Shown one piece after another: positions 17,460-26,606 of a stretch of 64,000 nucleotides of DNA. The stretch lies in the NCBI GenBank assembly GCA_934271465.1, contig CAKQRQ010000002.1, forward strand, positions 62,001-126,000, written 5' to 3'. A model generated the notes under the pieces. It ran no database searches, was not told the origin of the DNA, and worked only from the letters and a program-made list of their open reading frames with translations. Made by a program: the position numbers and the translations under genes. Source of the DNA: an uncultured Alphaproteobacteria bacterium. Its GTDB lineage: Bacteria > Pseudomonadota > Alphaproteobacteria > RF32 > CAG-239. How positions within the stretch are numbered: position 1 is the first letter of the stretch; each line of letters starts with the position of its first letter.

Positions 17460-18638
17460 ATGCAAAATTTACAAGAACATTGCTCTCCGTTGGGAAAACT
17501 ATCTCCATCGGTTACTTTGTCATTAGCCGCGCGCGCCAAAGAACTCAAAAAACAAGGGCTGGATGTTTGCTCTATGTCGGTTGGTGAGCCGGATTTTGAC
17601 ACCCCAAAAGCTATTAAAGACGCCTGCATTGAAGCAATAGAAAGCGGTAAAACACGCTATATTGCCTCAAGCGGTTTGCCGGAGTTGAAAGCCGAGATTG
17701 TCAAAAAATTTGCCTCAAACGGTATTGCGACAAAGCCTGAAAACATCATTATCTCTACAGGCGCCAAATTTGCGCTGTTTCAGGCCATAACGGCTTTGTG
17801 CGGCGAGGGCGACGAGGTTGTTGTTTTTGCGCCTTATTGGGTATCATATATTGAAATGATTAAAGCTTCCGGCGCCAAACCGGTTGTTGTTCACACCAAA
17901 CAGGCGGACAATTTTGAGCCGACAAAAGAGGCTTTGGAAGCGGTTGTCACAGACAAAACCAAATTGATTATCACAAACTCGCCGAACAACCCGACCGGCG
18001 CCGTTTATTCAAGAAAAACGGTCGAGATGATTGCCGATTTGGCTGTTAAGCATCAGATTATGGTTTTGGCTGACGAGATTTACGAAAAATTGAACTATGA
18101 CAAAACGTCCGAACACGTCAGCATAGCCTCGCTGAATGATAAAATTGCCGATTTGACAATCACGGTCAACGGCTTTTCAAAAACCTATGCCATGACGGGG
18201 TGGCGCTTGGGCTATTTGACAGCCCCTTTATGGTTGACTAAGCGTATTTCGGCCTTGCAGAGCCATGCGACAAGTAATGCGACAAGTTTTGTGCAATATG
18301 CCGGTGTGGCGGCGCTTCAGGGCAAAGCCGATTCCGAGATTGAGGCAATGATAGCAACCTTTGCCAAACGCCGCGAGGTTTTGTGCGGCCTGCTCAAAGA
18401 CATTCCGCAAATTGATTTTTGCGAGCCCAAAGGCGCTTTTTATGTGATGTGCAATATTGCCAAAACAGGAAAAACAGCCGATGCCTTTGCCGCGGAGTTG
18501 CTTGAGAAAAAATTGGTGGCGGTTGTGCCCTGCACCTCATTCGGCGCGCCTGAATATGTGCGCTTGAGCTATGCTTGCTCGGAAGCCGACATCAAAAAAG
18601 CCCTCGGCAGAATTAAAGAATTTTGCGAAGAATTGTAA
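17460..18638 (+). CDS. Class I pyridoxal-phosphate aminotransferase (aspartate aminotransferase type)
   Basis: This 392-residue fold-type I enzyme transfers an amino group between aspartate (or an aromatic amino acid) and 2-oxoglutarate. It has SVGEPDFDTP near residue 40, SPNNPTG at 174-180, Asp205 and Tyr208 in LADEIYE, and the Schiff-base lysine Lys241 in GFSKTYAMTGWRLGY. The C-terminal VRLSYA motif has the substrate arginine. ATG 17460 is chosen because AAGGATATTGAA precedes it; an open frame extending back to 17274 lies inside the dehydrogenase gene and is not conserved-looking. The pairing with an MDH/LDH-type gene 16 bases upstream suggests joint work on oxaloacetate and aspartate. Confidence 0.9.
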   Translation: MQNLQEHCSPLGKLSPSVTLSLAARAKELKKQGLDVCSMSVGEPDFDTPKAIKDACIEAIESGKTRYIASSGLPELKAEIVKKFASNGIATKPENIIISTGAKFALFQAITALCGEGDEVVVFAPYWVSYIEMIKASGAKPVVVHTKQADNFEPTKEALEAVVTDKTKLIITNSPNNPTGAVYSRKTVEMIADLAVKHQIMVLADEIYEKLNYDKTSEHVSIASLNDKIADLTITVNGFSKTYAMTGWRLGYLTAPLWLTKRISALQSHATSNATSFVQYAGVAALQGKADSEIEAMIATFAKRREVLCGLLKDIPQIDFCEPKGAFYVMCNIAKTGKTADAFAAELLEKKLVAVVPCTSFGAPEYVRLSYACSEADIKKALGRIKEFCEEL

Positions 18639-18645
18639 GGTCGGT

Positions 18646-19092
18646 TTAGTTTCGACCAGATGAGCCGAACCCTTTATCGCCACGTTCGGTTTGGCTCAAG
18701 GCGTCGACAGAAACAACTTCCGGCTTATAAATAGGACAAATCACAAGTTGCGCCATACGTTCAAGTGGCGCAATTTCTATATCATGGTCATTGTAGTTAA
18801 AAACATTGACTTTAATTTCACCGCGGTAAGACGCGTCAACCGTGCCAAGCTGGGCGACAATGCCGTTTTTGGTTAGGCCGGAGCGCGGGCGGATTTGAAG
18901 TTCGACCGAGCGGTTGTTGTCGGTGGGATAATCAGAGACCTCCAAACAGACACCGGCAGAGATAGTGGCAATGCCGTGCGCCGGAATCACAACAGGCGTA
19001 TCAACGGCTGCTCGCAAATCATAACCGGAATCACCGTCTTTTGAAAAAAGTTCGGGCATATCCGAACGCAAATATTTAACTTTTAACAGCAT
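18646..19092 (-). CDS. dut: Deoxyuridine 5'-triphosphate nucleotidohydrolase (dUTPase)
   Basis: The trimeric dUTPase removes dUTP, making dUMP for thymidylate synthesis and keeping uracil out of DNA. All five motifs are seen in 148 residues: DSGYDLRA, RPRSGL, GTVDASYRGE with the catalytic Asp, the ERMAQLV strand, and the C-terminal RGDKGFGSSG arm that closes over the substrate. ATG 19092 has AAAGGAG eight bases upstream; a TTG one codon earlier is not needed. It converges with the aminotransferase, the stops being seven bases apart. Confidence 0.96.
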   Translation of the reverse strand: MLLKVKYLRSDMPELFSKDGDSGYDLRAAVDTPVVIPAHGIATISAGVCLEVSDYPTDNNRSVELQIRPRSGLTKNGIVAQLGTVDASYRGEIKVNVFNYNDHDIEIAPLERMAQLVICPIYKPEVVSVDALSQTERGDKGFGSSGRN

Positions 19093-19233
19093 CAAAATAT
19101 CTCCTTTTTTTCTTTGGAGAATAGTCCGGTTTTAAAGCAGGGTAAACTGTTTTTGCCATTATCCCCAACATTGATTTCGGCTTATTTAACATACTCAAAT
19201 ATACTTTTTTAGGATTTCGAAATATTTTGTGAC

Positions 19234-19262
19234 TTGGCATTTGAAAAAAAGTCAACTAGACT
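19234..19262 (+). promoter_or_regulatory. Probable promoter of the outer-membrane barrel gene
   Basis: TTGGCA (19234-19239) and TAGACT (19257-19262) are 17 bases apart and face the gene starting at 19324. A short leader of about 55 bases with an AGGAG element would result. Consensus match only. Confidence 0.5.
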
Positions 19263-19323
19263 ATCGTCGTGGTCAGAAGAAAAGACTGCGTGTTAAATTT
19301 AACAAAAATGAGGAGATCTTTTT

Positions 19324-20091
19324 ATGAAATTTAGAACAATGTTACTGGCTTCTGCAGCTGTTATGGTTGCTTCTTCTGCTTTCGCAGCCGAGGATATTAC
19401 AAGTGCTTTTTATCTTCCGGCTCAAGGCAAAATTTTATCCGATACAACACTGAAAACATCTCGTTTCAAAATGGATAACGATTCTGTTGAAAAAGGCCTG
19501 CGCGCCGAAGAAACAGTGACGGTCGGTGTTGCTGAAAATCTGGCTGTTTTCGGCCGTCTCGGCAATGAATTCAATGTCGACAAAGAATACAACAATAACC
19601 ACAACTTCGATTACACATTAGGCGGCAAATATAACTGGACGCAAGACAAATTGATGGCACAGGTTGTTGCCGGATATCATACATTTGATCCGCGTTCTTG
19701 GTGGGGTAAGGCCGAAAATGAAAACAACAAATGGGAAAAATTCCTGTTTGGTCAAGTTAAATTGGGCTATGAGTTGGATTGCGGCTTGACACCTTACACA
19801 ACATTCCAAGCCGTCGGCAATATTGACAATGGCAATAGAGAAATGGAATACTTTTGGTTCTTGGGTGCACATAAACTCATCGACAAGACCGCTCTTGATT
19901 TGGGCGTCCGTTATGACTTCACAACGGAAGATGATTATGAACAGGAGTGGTATGCTCAAGGTGCCGTTGACTACTATGTCAGAGACAATGTCACAGTCGG
20001 CGTCTTCGGTGACTACTACCTCGGCGGAAAAGGACACAAAGACGTTGATTACGGCTATGATTTAGGCTTGTCCGCCAAAGTATTGTTCTAA
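19324..20091 (+). CDS. Outer-membrane beta-barrel protein (porin-like), function unknown
   Basis: A signal peptide of about 21 residues ends in SSAFA before AEDI. The mature 234 residues are rich in alternating polar and aromatic strands, for example LGGKYNWTQDKLMAQVVAG, GVRYDFT and NVTVGVFGDYYLGG, and the last residue is Phe (AKVLF), the usual signature for barrel insertion by the BAM complex. Ten or so strands are plausible. There are no cysteines except in one short stretch (ELDCGL). Strong ribosome binding site and terminator and a lone position suggest an abundant envelope protein. I do not recognise the family; a small porin or an OmpA-like barrel without the peptidoglycan domain are both possible. 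Confidence 0.8.
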   Translation: MKFRTMLLASAAVMVASSAFAAEDITSAFYLPAQGKILSDTTLKTSRFKMDNDSVEKGLRAEETVTVGVAENLAVFGRLGNEFNVDKEYNNNHNFDYTLGGKYNWTQDKLMAQVVAGYHTFDPRSWWGKAENENNKWEKFLFGQVKLGYELDCGLTPYTTFQAVGNIDNGNREMEYFWFLGAHKLIDKTALDLGVRYDFTTEDDYEQEWYAQGAVDYYVRDNVTVGVFGDYYLGGKGHKDVDYGYDLGLSAKVLF

Positions 20092-20113
20092 ATTTTTGAA
20101 TAATATTTAATCC

Positions 20114-20152
20114 AAAAGGCATTCTTTTTATCTTAAAAAGAGTGCCTTTTTT
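20114..20152 (+). terminator. Intrinsic terminator after the outer-membrane protein gene
   Basis: AAAAGGCATTCTTTTTA pairs with TAAAAAGAGTGCCTTTT with one wobble, followed by more T residues. Confidence 0.9.
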
Positions 20153-20206
20153 CTTGCTTTCGATATTCAAAATAATATGATGGTTGTCAAAACAAGGACA
20201 AAGACT

Positions 20207-21628
20207 ATGCTCTCAAACAAAAACTTTTACATTTTTCTTTTGTGCCACTTGATAATTTGGGCACTGCTGCCAATAATTTTTCGCGCCAATCTGCCGATGG
20301 ATTCAGCGGAGGCGCTTGTCTGGGGTTTTATCGGCGAGTGGGGCACCAACAAGCACCCGCCATTGTCGGGTTTTATGGCAAACCTTATTTATCAGGCAAG
20401 CGGCCGGCCTGAATCCTTATATGTGCTGAGCCAGTTATTTGTCATCGGCGGTCTGTTTTACATCTATAAATTGGCTAAGCTGTTTTTGCCGCAGACCAAA
20501 GCCATCTTAGCGGCGGCTGTTTTGGAAGGCGCAGCTTATTATAATTTGGTCACACCGGAATATAATGTCAACATCATTGCCTTGATGCTGTGGCCGGCGG
20601 CGGTGTATTACTTTGTCTGCGGCATCAGAGGGAATAAGCTTGTTGATTGGCTGCTGTTTGGGCTGTTTGCGGGGCTGAATATCCTGAACAAATATGTGTC
20701 CGGCATATTGCTGATTTGCTTAGGCCTGTATCTGGTTTTGACCAAAGAAGGGCGGACAAGACTGACGTCATGGAAAGTTTGGATCGGCGCGGGCGTTGCT
20801 TTTGCTTTGATTGCGCCGCATCTTTGGTGGCTTGAGGCACACGATTGGTTTGTGATTGATTATTTTCTGGGGCGTTCGGGTGAGGGCAAAGTGATGCCGT
20901 TCGGGTTAGCTCATCTCGTGTATCCATTCAAATTCTTGGCAGCGCAGGCCATGACCGGTGCTCTGGCTCTCCTGATTTTGATAGGGGCGCGCTATAAAAG
21001 CGGCAAAGACAATATAAAAATATCGGCCGCCGATAATCGTTTGATTTTTTACGCCGGTGTGCTGCCGATGATTTTGATGGCGCTGATTTCGCTTATTCTG
21101 GGGATTAAGCTCAAAAGTATGTGGGGATCACCGACATTGTATATGTTGGGTATTTGCTTTATGGTCTGGAAGCCGTTCAAGGTGGAAAAAACAGCCAAGA
21201 AGATGTTTGCGGCCTGCTATGGGGCAATGATTTTGTTCGCTTGCGCGTTTGCATTACAGGCCTCTTTGACGACAAGCGCAAAGTTTAAGTTAAATGCGGC
21301 GGATTTCACGCAAAAGCTTGAGGCGGACAAAGCCGCTTATGTGGGCGGCAGCGTTTGGCTGGCCTCGACATTAAGCGTCTATGCGCCGACGCATCCGGCG
21401 GTGTTGTTTTTGATGTCACCAAAGGACAATCCATGGATTGATATGGCAGACGTTCAGCATAAAGGCATTTTGGTTGCGGACGAAAATCTGGACGCCTATC
21501 TGGCATATCAACGGGAATTTAAAGACTTGCCGGAACCTAAAATTTATGAATTGACAGTTCAATCGCCTTTGGGTAAAGTCAAAACATATCAACTCTATTA
21601 TGGCACGATTGCGGGAGAACAAAAATGA
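20207..21628 (+). CDS. ArnT/PMT-type (GT39/GT83-like) polyprenyl-phosphate sugar transferase
   Basis: A 473-residue inner-membrane protein with about ten to twelve hydrophobic segments. The first periplasmic loop has MDSAEALVWG and KHPPLSG, matching the acidic-residue loop of ArnT-like and protein mannosyltransferases, which move a sugar from undecaprenyl phosphate to a lipid or protein on the periplasmic side. ATG 20207 is preferred because AAGGACAAAGACT lies before it; an ATG at 20177 has no such signal. Its stop overlaps the start of the GT2 gene (ATGA), which in turn is followed by a YdjC deacetylase. This trio resembles the FlmK-FlmF2-NaxD set of Francisella that puts galactosamine on lipid A. 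Acceptor and sugar are inferred from that context. Confidence 0.8.
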   Translation: MLSNKNFYIFLLCHLIIWALLPIIFRANLPMDSAEALVWGFIGEWGTNKHPPLSGFMANLIYQASGRPESLYVLSQLFVIGGLFYIYKLAKLFLPQTKAILAAAVLEGAAYYNLVTPEYNVNIIALMLWPAAVYYFVCGIRGNKLVDWLLFGLFAGLNILNKYVSGILLICLGLYLVLTKEGRTRLTSWKVWIGAGVAFALIAPHLWWLEAHDWFVIDYFLGRSGEGKVMPFGLAHLVYPFKFLAAQAMTGALALLILIGARYKSGKDNIKISAADNRLIFYAGVLPMILMALISLILGIKLKSMWGSPTLYMLGICFMVWKPFKVEKTAKKMFAACYGAMILFACAFALQASLTTSAKFKLNAADFTQKLEADKAAYVGGSVWLASTLSVYAPTHPAVLFLMSPKDNPWIDMADVQHKGILVADENLDAYLAYQREFKDLPEPKIYELTVQSPLGKVKTYQLYYGTIAGEQK

Positions 21629-22569
21629 GAGAAACGGTCAGCGTTGTTATTTCGGCTTATAACGAGGGAGAAAGCGTCAACGAGTTGCACAAAGAGCTTG
21701 GCAAAGTGATGAAAGATTTGCCGCTCAAGGACTATGAGCTTATTTTTGTGGACGACGGCTCAAAAGACGACACCTATGCCAAGTGCCAAAAGCTTCAGGC
21801 AAAAGACAAGCATGTCAAGATTGTTCATCTGCGCCGCAATTTCGGTCATGAGGTAGCCATGACCGCCGGTATGGATTATGCAAAAGGAGATGCCGTTGTC
21901 TTTATGGATGCCGACTTGCAGCATCCGCCGGTTTATATCAAAGAAATGGTCAAATATTGGCAGGAAGGAACGGATATTGTGTTGACAAAGCGTGTTGAAA
22001 ATCAAGCAACATCAAAGTTTTATGATATGTGTGCGGCGCTGTTTTACAAAGTGTTGAACTTCTTATCCGATACAAAAATTCCAGCTAAAACACCTGATTT
22101 CAGACTAATTGATCGCAGTTATATCGATTTTTTAAAAAAATTCAGCGAGCATGACCGCTTGTTCAGGGGGCTACTCTCTTGGGCTATGCCCAACGACAAT
22201 GTCAAAGTCATTGATTTTGTTGCACCGGATCGCTTTGCTGGCGTGTCCAAATATAATTTCGGAAAATCTTTGGCACTGGCTTTAAATAGCATTGTCCAAT
22301 TTTCGACAAAGCCTTTGCGCTTGTCAATTTATCTTGGGTTGTTGACGGCGTTTATTTCGGGTATTTTGGGACTGTATGTCATTGTGGAGCATTTTGTGCT
22401 TAACCGCCCGACGCCGGGGTATGCCACAATTATGACAACGATTATTTTCATCGGCTCGGTTCAGCTGATTGTGATGGGGATAATCGGCGAATATATCGGT
22501 AAAATCCATATGGAAGTCAAAAACCGTCCGCTCTACATCGCCGAATACAAAGACGCCAAAAAGGACTAA
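21625..22569 (+). CDS. GT2 polyprenyl-phosphate glycosyltransferase (ArnC/FlmF-like)
   Basis: The 314-residue protein has an N-terminal GT-A domain with VVISAYNEGESV, VDDGSKDDT and the metal-binding DADLQHPP, then a linker, and two membrane segments at about 235-255 and 270-290. Such enzymes transfer a sugar from a nucleotide donor to undecaprenyl phosphate on the cytoplasmic side. The lipid-linked sugar would be used by the ArnT-like protein encoded just upstream, with which this gene shares an ATGA overlap. The deacetylase gene follows after six bases. Donor sugar unknown; UDP-GlcNAc or UDP-GalNAc would fit the deacetylase. Confidence 0.88.
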   Translation: MRETVSVVISAYNEGESVNELHKELGKVMKDLPLKDYELIFVDDGSKDDTYAKCQKLQAKDKHVKIVHLRRNFGHEVAMTAGMDYAKGDAVVFMDADLQHPPVYIKEMVKYWQEGTDIVLTKRVENQATSKFYDMCAALFYKVLNFLSDTKIPAKTPDFRLIDRSYIDFLKKFSEHDRLFRGLLSWAMPNDNVKVIDFVAPDRFAGVSKYNFGKSLALALNSIVQFSTKPLRLSIYLGLLTAFISGILGLYVIVEHFVLNRPTPGYATIMTTIIFIGSVQLIVMGIIGEYIGKIHMEVKNRPLYIAEYKDAKKD

Positions 22570-22575
22570 GCGCTT

Positions 22576-23421
22576 ATGCTCAAAAAGATTTTTAATGCAG
22601 ATGATTTCGGGATTTCAGAAGGCGTCAATCAGGCGATTGTGACGGCGCACACCAAAGGCGCGCTCAATTCAACAAGCCTGATGGTCACCATGGCGCGCAC
22701 GGAAGAGGCCGTTAAGCTTTCCAAACAAATGCCGAACTTGAGTATCGGACTTCATGCCAATCTGACCAATGAACAGGCCGTGTTGCCGCATAAGGATATT
22801 CCGCTGCTAATAGATGAAAACGGCCGTTTCAAGAACGGCTTTGTCGCGCTGGCTTTGTTGTCCGTGCTCCACCCCAAAGAGCTCAAACGTCAAGCTAAAG
22901 CCGAGATTAAAGCCCAAATTGACAAGGCAGTCGGCTTAGGGATTTCGCTATCTCATTTGGATTCACACCGCCATATTCACATGATTCCGTCAATTTTTAA
23001 GGCGTGTCTGGAACTCAAAGCGCAATATGCCATTCCGCGCCTGCGTTTTATAAATGAAAATCCGCTGCGTACCATTCAAACAACTCCGACCAAAGAATGG
23101 CTCTCGGACGGCGGTTTAATTAAAAGCCTTGTGCTGTCGGCCTGTGCCGTCGCGGATAAGCTTTTGTTCGGGTTCAGAGCAAACACCTATTTTTACAGCA
23201 TTGTAAATACCTGCAAAATCTCGCGGGATAAGCTCAAAGACATCACGGTGCCCAAAAGCTATCTGGCGGTTGAGGTTATGCTCCACCCCGGAATGCCCGA
23301 GGTTGACAGAGTGCACCCTGAAGAAATCTTTGATGACAATATCCTGAGCCCGTGGCGGACAAAGGAGCTTGAAACCCTGTTGGATAAGACGATAGAACAA
23401 GAGTTTAAGCAGCCCCTTTAA
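22576..23421 (+). CDS. YdjC/HpnK-family carbohydrate deacetylase (NaxD-like)
   Basis: This 281-residue protein has FNADDFGIS at its start, where the Asp pair binds metal, SIGLHANL with another ligand, and SHLDSHRHIHM, the HxxxH-type motif of YdjC/ChbG deacetylases. The family removes acetyl from N-acetylated sugars. As the third gene of a cassette with a GT2 and an ArnT-like transferase it probably deacetylates a polyprenyl-phosphate-linked HexNAc before transfer, as NaxD does in Francisella and Bordetella. That would put a positively charged amino sugar on lipid A or another surface lipid. HpnK of hopanoid synthesis is another family member, but no hopanoid genes are nearby. Confidence 0.85.
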   Translation: MLKKIFNADDFGISEGVNQAIVTAHTKGALNSTSLMVTMARTEEAVKLSKQMPNLSIGLHANLTNEQAVLPHKDIPLLIDENGRFKNGFVALALLSVLHPKELKRQAKAEIKAQIDKAVGLGISLSHLDSHRHIHMIPSIFKACLELKAQYAIPRLRFINENPLRTIQTTPTKEWLSDGGLIKSLVLSACAVADKLLFGFRANTYFYSIVNTCKISRDKLKDITVPKSYLAVEVMLHPGMPEVDRVHPEEIFDDNILSPWRTKELETLLDKTIEQEFKQPL

Positions 23422-23474
23422 GATTTTCTCCGCGCCATTATATCAATGGCAAACAATCAAAAAGGAGAAAACAG

Positions 23475-24392
23475 ATGAAAACAGTTACCCTTAACACAGA
23501 TGCCAAAATGCCCCTGATGGGGCTTGGAACATTTTTGTCCGCCCGCGGCGAAGTCTATCAGGCGGTGCGTTGGGCAATTAAACTCGGCTATAAGCATATT
23601 GACTGCGCGTCGATTTATGGCAACCAGTCCGAAATCGGGCAGGCGCTGCACGATGCCGTTGCTGAGGGTGATTGTCGGCGCGAGGAATTGTTCATCACAT
23701 CAAAATTGTGGAATGACAGCCACCAAATAAATCAGGTTCGTCCGGCACTTGAAAAAACATTGACCGAGCTGAAACTTGATTATCTGGATTTGTATTTGAT
23801 TCATTGGCCGGTGGCGCAGGTTCTGGGAACGGTAATGCCTTTAAAAGATGATGATTGGCTGCCTTTAAGCGAGGTTCCGCTTTGGGAAACATGGGCAGAG
23901 ATGGAAAAACTTTACCATGCCGGATTGGTCAAAGCCGTCGGTGTTTCAAACTTTAACGAGGCCAATCTGAAAGCATTGATTGAAAAAACAGCCATTGTGC
24001 CGGCGGTCAATCAGGTGGAATGCCACCCGCTGCTCAGCCAAAATGAGCTTCTTGAATTTTGCCGCAAAAATAATATCGTGCTGGAGGCCTATTCGCCACT
24101 GGGGGCGCAAAAAAGCAACGAGTATATTCTCAAAAATCCGATCATTCAGACCATTGCTCGCCGCAATAGATGTACGCCGGCGCAAGTGGTGTTGGCATGG
24201 AACTTGCAAAGAGGAATCCCCGTTATTCCAAAATCCGTGCACGAAGAAAGAATACGCGAAAACTATGCGGCTTTGGCGGTTGAGCTGGACGAGGCGGACG
24301 GAAGAGAAATCGACGCCCTCAATGAAAACGAACGCTTTTTTGACGGCACATCTTTTGAAAACGCCGCCAAAGGATATGCCGCCGTTTTTTAG
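23475..24392 (+). CDS. Aldo/keto reductase
   Basis: A cytoplasmic NADPH-dependent carbonyl reductase of 305 residues with the complete catalytic tetrad: Asp43, Tyr48 (DCASIYGN), Lys77 (FITSKLWN) and His110 (YLIHWP). The NADPH-binding C-terminal motif is VIPKSVHEERIREN. Length is typical for a TIM-barrel AKR of the AKR3/AKR5 type. AAAGGAG stands before the ATG. Substrate cannot be deduced; aldoses, 2,5-diketogluconate or methylglyoxal are typical. Its last four bases overlap the 3' end of the convergent lpxK gene. Confidence 0.92.
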   Translation: MKTVTLNTDAKMPLMGLGTFLSARGEVYQAVRWAIKLGYKHIDCASIYGNQSEIGQALHDAVAEGDCRREELFITSKLWNDSHQINQVRPALEKTLTELKLDYLDLYLIHWPVAQVLGTVMPLKDDDWLPLSEVPLWETWAEMEKLYHAGLVKAVGVSNFNEANLKALIEKTAIVPAVNQVECHPLLSQNELLEFCRKNNIVLEAYSPLGAQKSNEYILKNPIIQTIARRNRCTPAQVVLAWNLQRGIPVIPKSVHEERIRENYAALAVELDEADGREIDALNENERFFDGTSFENAAKGYAAVF

Positions 24393-25342
24393 AATAAAGT
24401 GCGCAAGAACGAGAGCAAAGCGGCCTCATCACGCCATTTGATGCCGATTTCAAGCACGTTAAACATCGGTTGCAAATCATGCGGAATTTTAACCATATCT
24501 TTTGATGTTGTAATTAATGCGGCGTCTTGAGCCTTAGCCTCGGCAATCAAAGCCTCCAGCTCAGTGCGGGTATAAAAGTGATGATCCGGAAAATCAACCG
24601 TTTTCACAAGAATAAGCCCGCAGTCCTGAAGTGATTGATAAAACTTTTGCGGCCGTCCGATTCCGGCAAAAGCCACCACGCGCGCTGTCGCAAGTTTAGG
24701 CCTCATCGGCACAATATCCCCCCTGAAAACAGGAAGCCCTTTGAGCTTCGGCAAAATGCCGCACTCGTCCTCGCCGAGCAGAATAACGGCTTGAGCGCGT
24801 TTAAGCCCTTGAGATAAAAATTCACGCATAGGACCGGCCGGAATAGGGCACAAATTGCCCATGCCGACAGCGCCGTCAATGACCAAAAACGACATATCTT
24901 TATAAAGGGTCGGGTTTTGAAATCCGTCGTCCATCAAAATAACATCGGCACCGTTATCGACAGCCATACAGGCTGCCTCATAGCGTTTATGGTTGACCAC
25001 AACCGGCGCTGCGCAGTTCAGCAAAAGCGGTTCATCTCCGACTTCGGCCGGTGTGTGGACGGTCTCGTCGACAATGGCTCCTTGAAGACTGCCGCCGTAT
25101 CCTCGCGAAACAAACCACGGGTGTTTGCCAAGTCCCTTCAAAAATCCGGCCAAACTCAAAGCCGTTGGTGTTTTGCCGGAGCCGCCCGCCGTCAGATTGC
25201 CGATGCAAACAACCGGAACAGAAACCTTGCGCGGCTTAATAAATTTGACGCGGCACCATGTCGCCAAAGCATACAAACAGGACGGCAGATATAAAACCGT
25301 CGACAAAAAGTTACGCGTGCGCCAATGTTTGGGCGTTTTCAT
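24389..25342 (-). CDS. lpxK: Tetraacyldisaccharide 4'-kinase LpxK
   Basis: LpxK phosphorylates the 4' position of the lipid A disaccharide to form lipid IVA at the inner face of the inner membrane. The 317-residue protein has an N-terminal membrane-anchoring stretch and the unusual extended P-loop GNLTAGGSGKTPTA, followed by SRGYGG and the MDDGFQNP motif with its catalytic Asp residues. The gene begins at the last base of waaA (ATG at 25342, TAA at 25342-25344), so kdtA-lpxK translation is coupled. This waaA-lpxK pair with the acyltransferase upstream forms a lipid A cluster. Confidence 0.95.
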   Translation of the reverse strand: MKTPKHWRTRNFLSTVLYLPSCLYALATWCRVKFIKPRKVSVPVVCIGNLTAGGSGKTPTALSLAGFLKGLGKHPWFVSRGYGGSLQGAIVDETVHTPAEVGDEPLLLNCAAPVVVNHKRYEAACMAVDNGADVILMDDGFQNPTLYKDMSFLVIDGAVGMGNLCPIPAGPMREFLSQGLKRAQAVILLGEDECGILPKLKGLPVFRGDIVPMRPKLATARVVAFAGIGRPQKFYQSLQDCGLILVKTVDFPDHHFYTRTELEALIAEAKAQDAALITTSKDMVKIPHDLQPMFNVLEIGIKWRDEAALLSFLRTLF

Positions 25343-26601
25343 TAAAAATAAGCCTTAATCTTGTCCATGATACCGTCCAAAACCTTGGTTTCGCTGGTTG
25401 CCCAGTTATAGGCAAGAGAGCGCTTGGCATCAAGGAAAGCCTCGTTTTGAAGAAGTTCCGTCAACAGCTCCTCCATCTCGGCCGTATCATTAACCTGCAT
25501 AACGGCGTCAGCCTTTTTGGCGCGGTTCATCGCATCGGTAAAGTTGTGCATATGCGGTCCGACAATAACGGCATCACGCACGCGGGAAGGCTCAATAAAG
25601 TTTTGACCGCCGTGCGGAATCAGCGACCCGCCGATAAACACAATTTTAGCCAAATCATACCAAAGCCCCATTTCGCCGATGGTGTTAGCAACATAAACAT
25701 CTGTCTTTGGCGTGATTTTTTCTTGTTTGGAGCGCAACGCTGCCGAAAGCCCAAGCTTTTGGATATCCTCGACAATTTGTTCGCCGCGGTTGGGGTGGCG
25801 CGGGGCAATAATCAAAAGCAAATCAGGGAATTTTTCCTTAAGACGCTTATGCAGTTTGGCCAAGCGGACTTCCTCGTCCTCATGAGTGGAGCTGGCCAGC
25901 CAGAACGGACGTTTGCCGATTTGTTTAAGCATATCTTCGCGGGATTTTTCATCAATCGGAAGCGGCAGACCTGCATATTTGAGGTTGCCGAGGCAAACAG
26001 TCTCCGGCGCGCCCAAAACACGCAGCCTGTAAGCGTCTTCTTCGGACTGTCCGAGACAAAGGCTGAAGCAGCTCAAAAGCTCTTTGCAGACAAAGTCAAA
26101 CTGCTGCCAGCGTTTGAATGTTTTGTTCGAGATTCGCCCGTTAATCAGAATCAATGGAATATTGCGGCGTTTGATAGACGACAGCACCGCCGGCCAAAAT
26201 TCGGATTCAAACCACAAAGCAACATCAGGATGCCAATGTTTGACAAACCGATTGGTAAAGACAGGGTTGTCAATCGGAATAAACTGATGAAACGCACGCT
26301 CAGGTAAGCGTTTTTGCATGACGTCGGCCGAAGTAACGGTTCCGGTTGTAACCATAACATGCGCATCAGGATAAGTCTCAAGAATTTTGTTAATCAGCGG
26401 CAGCATCGAAACCGATTCGCCGACAGAAGCACCGTGCAACCAAAAGAGTTTGCCCTCGGGGCGTTCTTTAATCGGTCTACCGACACGCTCATTAAACCGG
26501 TTAACATCTTCTTTGCCGATTTGTTTGCGTTTGTTGACATAGCTTCTGATAACCAGCGGATACAGAATTGTAATAAGCATATTGTAAATTTTGATAAACA
26601 T
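25342..26601 (-). CDS. waaA: 3-deoxy-D-manno-octulosonic-acid (Kdo) transferase
   Basis: WaaA (KdtA) joins Kdo from CMP-Kdo to lipid IVA. The 419-residue GT-B protein has a short N-terminal membrane anchor (MLITILYPLVI), the GASVGESVSMLPLI motif with the catalytic Glu, WFESEFWP, and a second domain with GGSLIPHGGQNFIEP and SSTHEDEE. Length agrees with the family. It sits between the DUF374 acyltransferase (five bases upstream) and lpxK (one-base overlap). Whether one or two Kdo residues are added cannot be told. Confidence 0.95.
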   Translation of the reverse strand: MFIKIYNMLITILYPLVIRSYVNKRKQIGKEDVNRFNERVGRPIKERPEGKLFWLHGASVGESVSMLPLINKILETYPDAHVMVTTGTVTSADVMQKRLPERAFHQFIPIDNPVFTNRFVKHWHPDVALWFESEFWPAVLSSIKRRNIPLILINGRISNKTFKRWQQFDFVCKELLSCFSLCLGQSEEDAYRLRVLGAPETVCLGNLKYAGLPLPIDEKSREDMLKQIGKRPFWLASSTHEDEEVRLAKLHKRLKEKFPDLLLIIAPRHPNRGEQIVEDIQKLGLSAALRSKQEKITPKTDVYVANTIGEMGLWYDLAKIVFIGGSLIPHGGQNFIEPSRVRDAVIVGPHMHNFTDAMNRAKKADAVMQVNDTAEMEELLTELLQNEAFLDAKRSLAYNWATSETKVLDGIMDKIKAYF

Positions 26602-26606
26602 TGGAC

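Noticed and set aside
25258..26307. 349-codon plus-strand open frame
   Set aside because: It is antisense to waaA (strong motifs on the minus strand) and has no recognisable domain.
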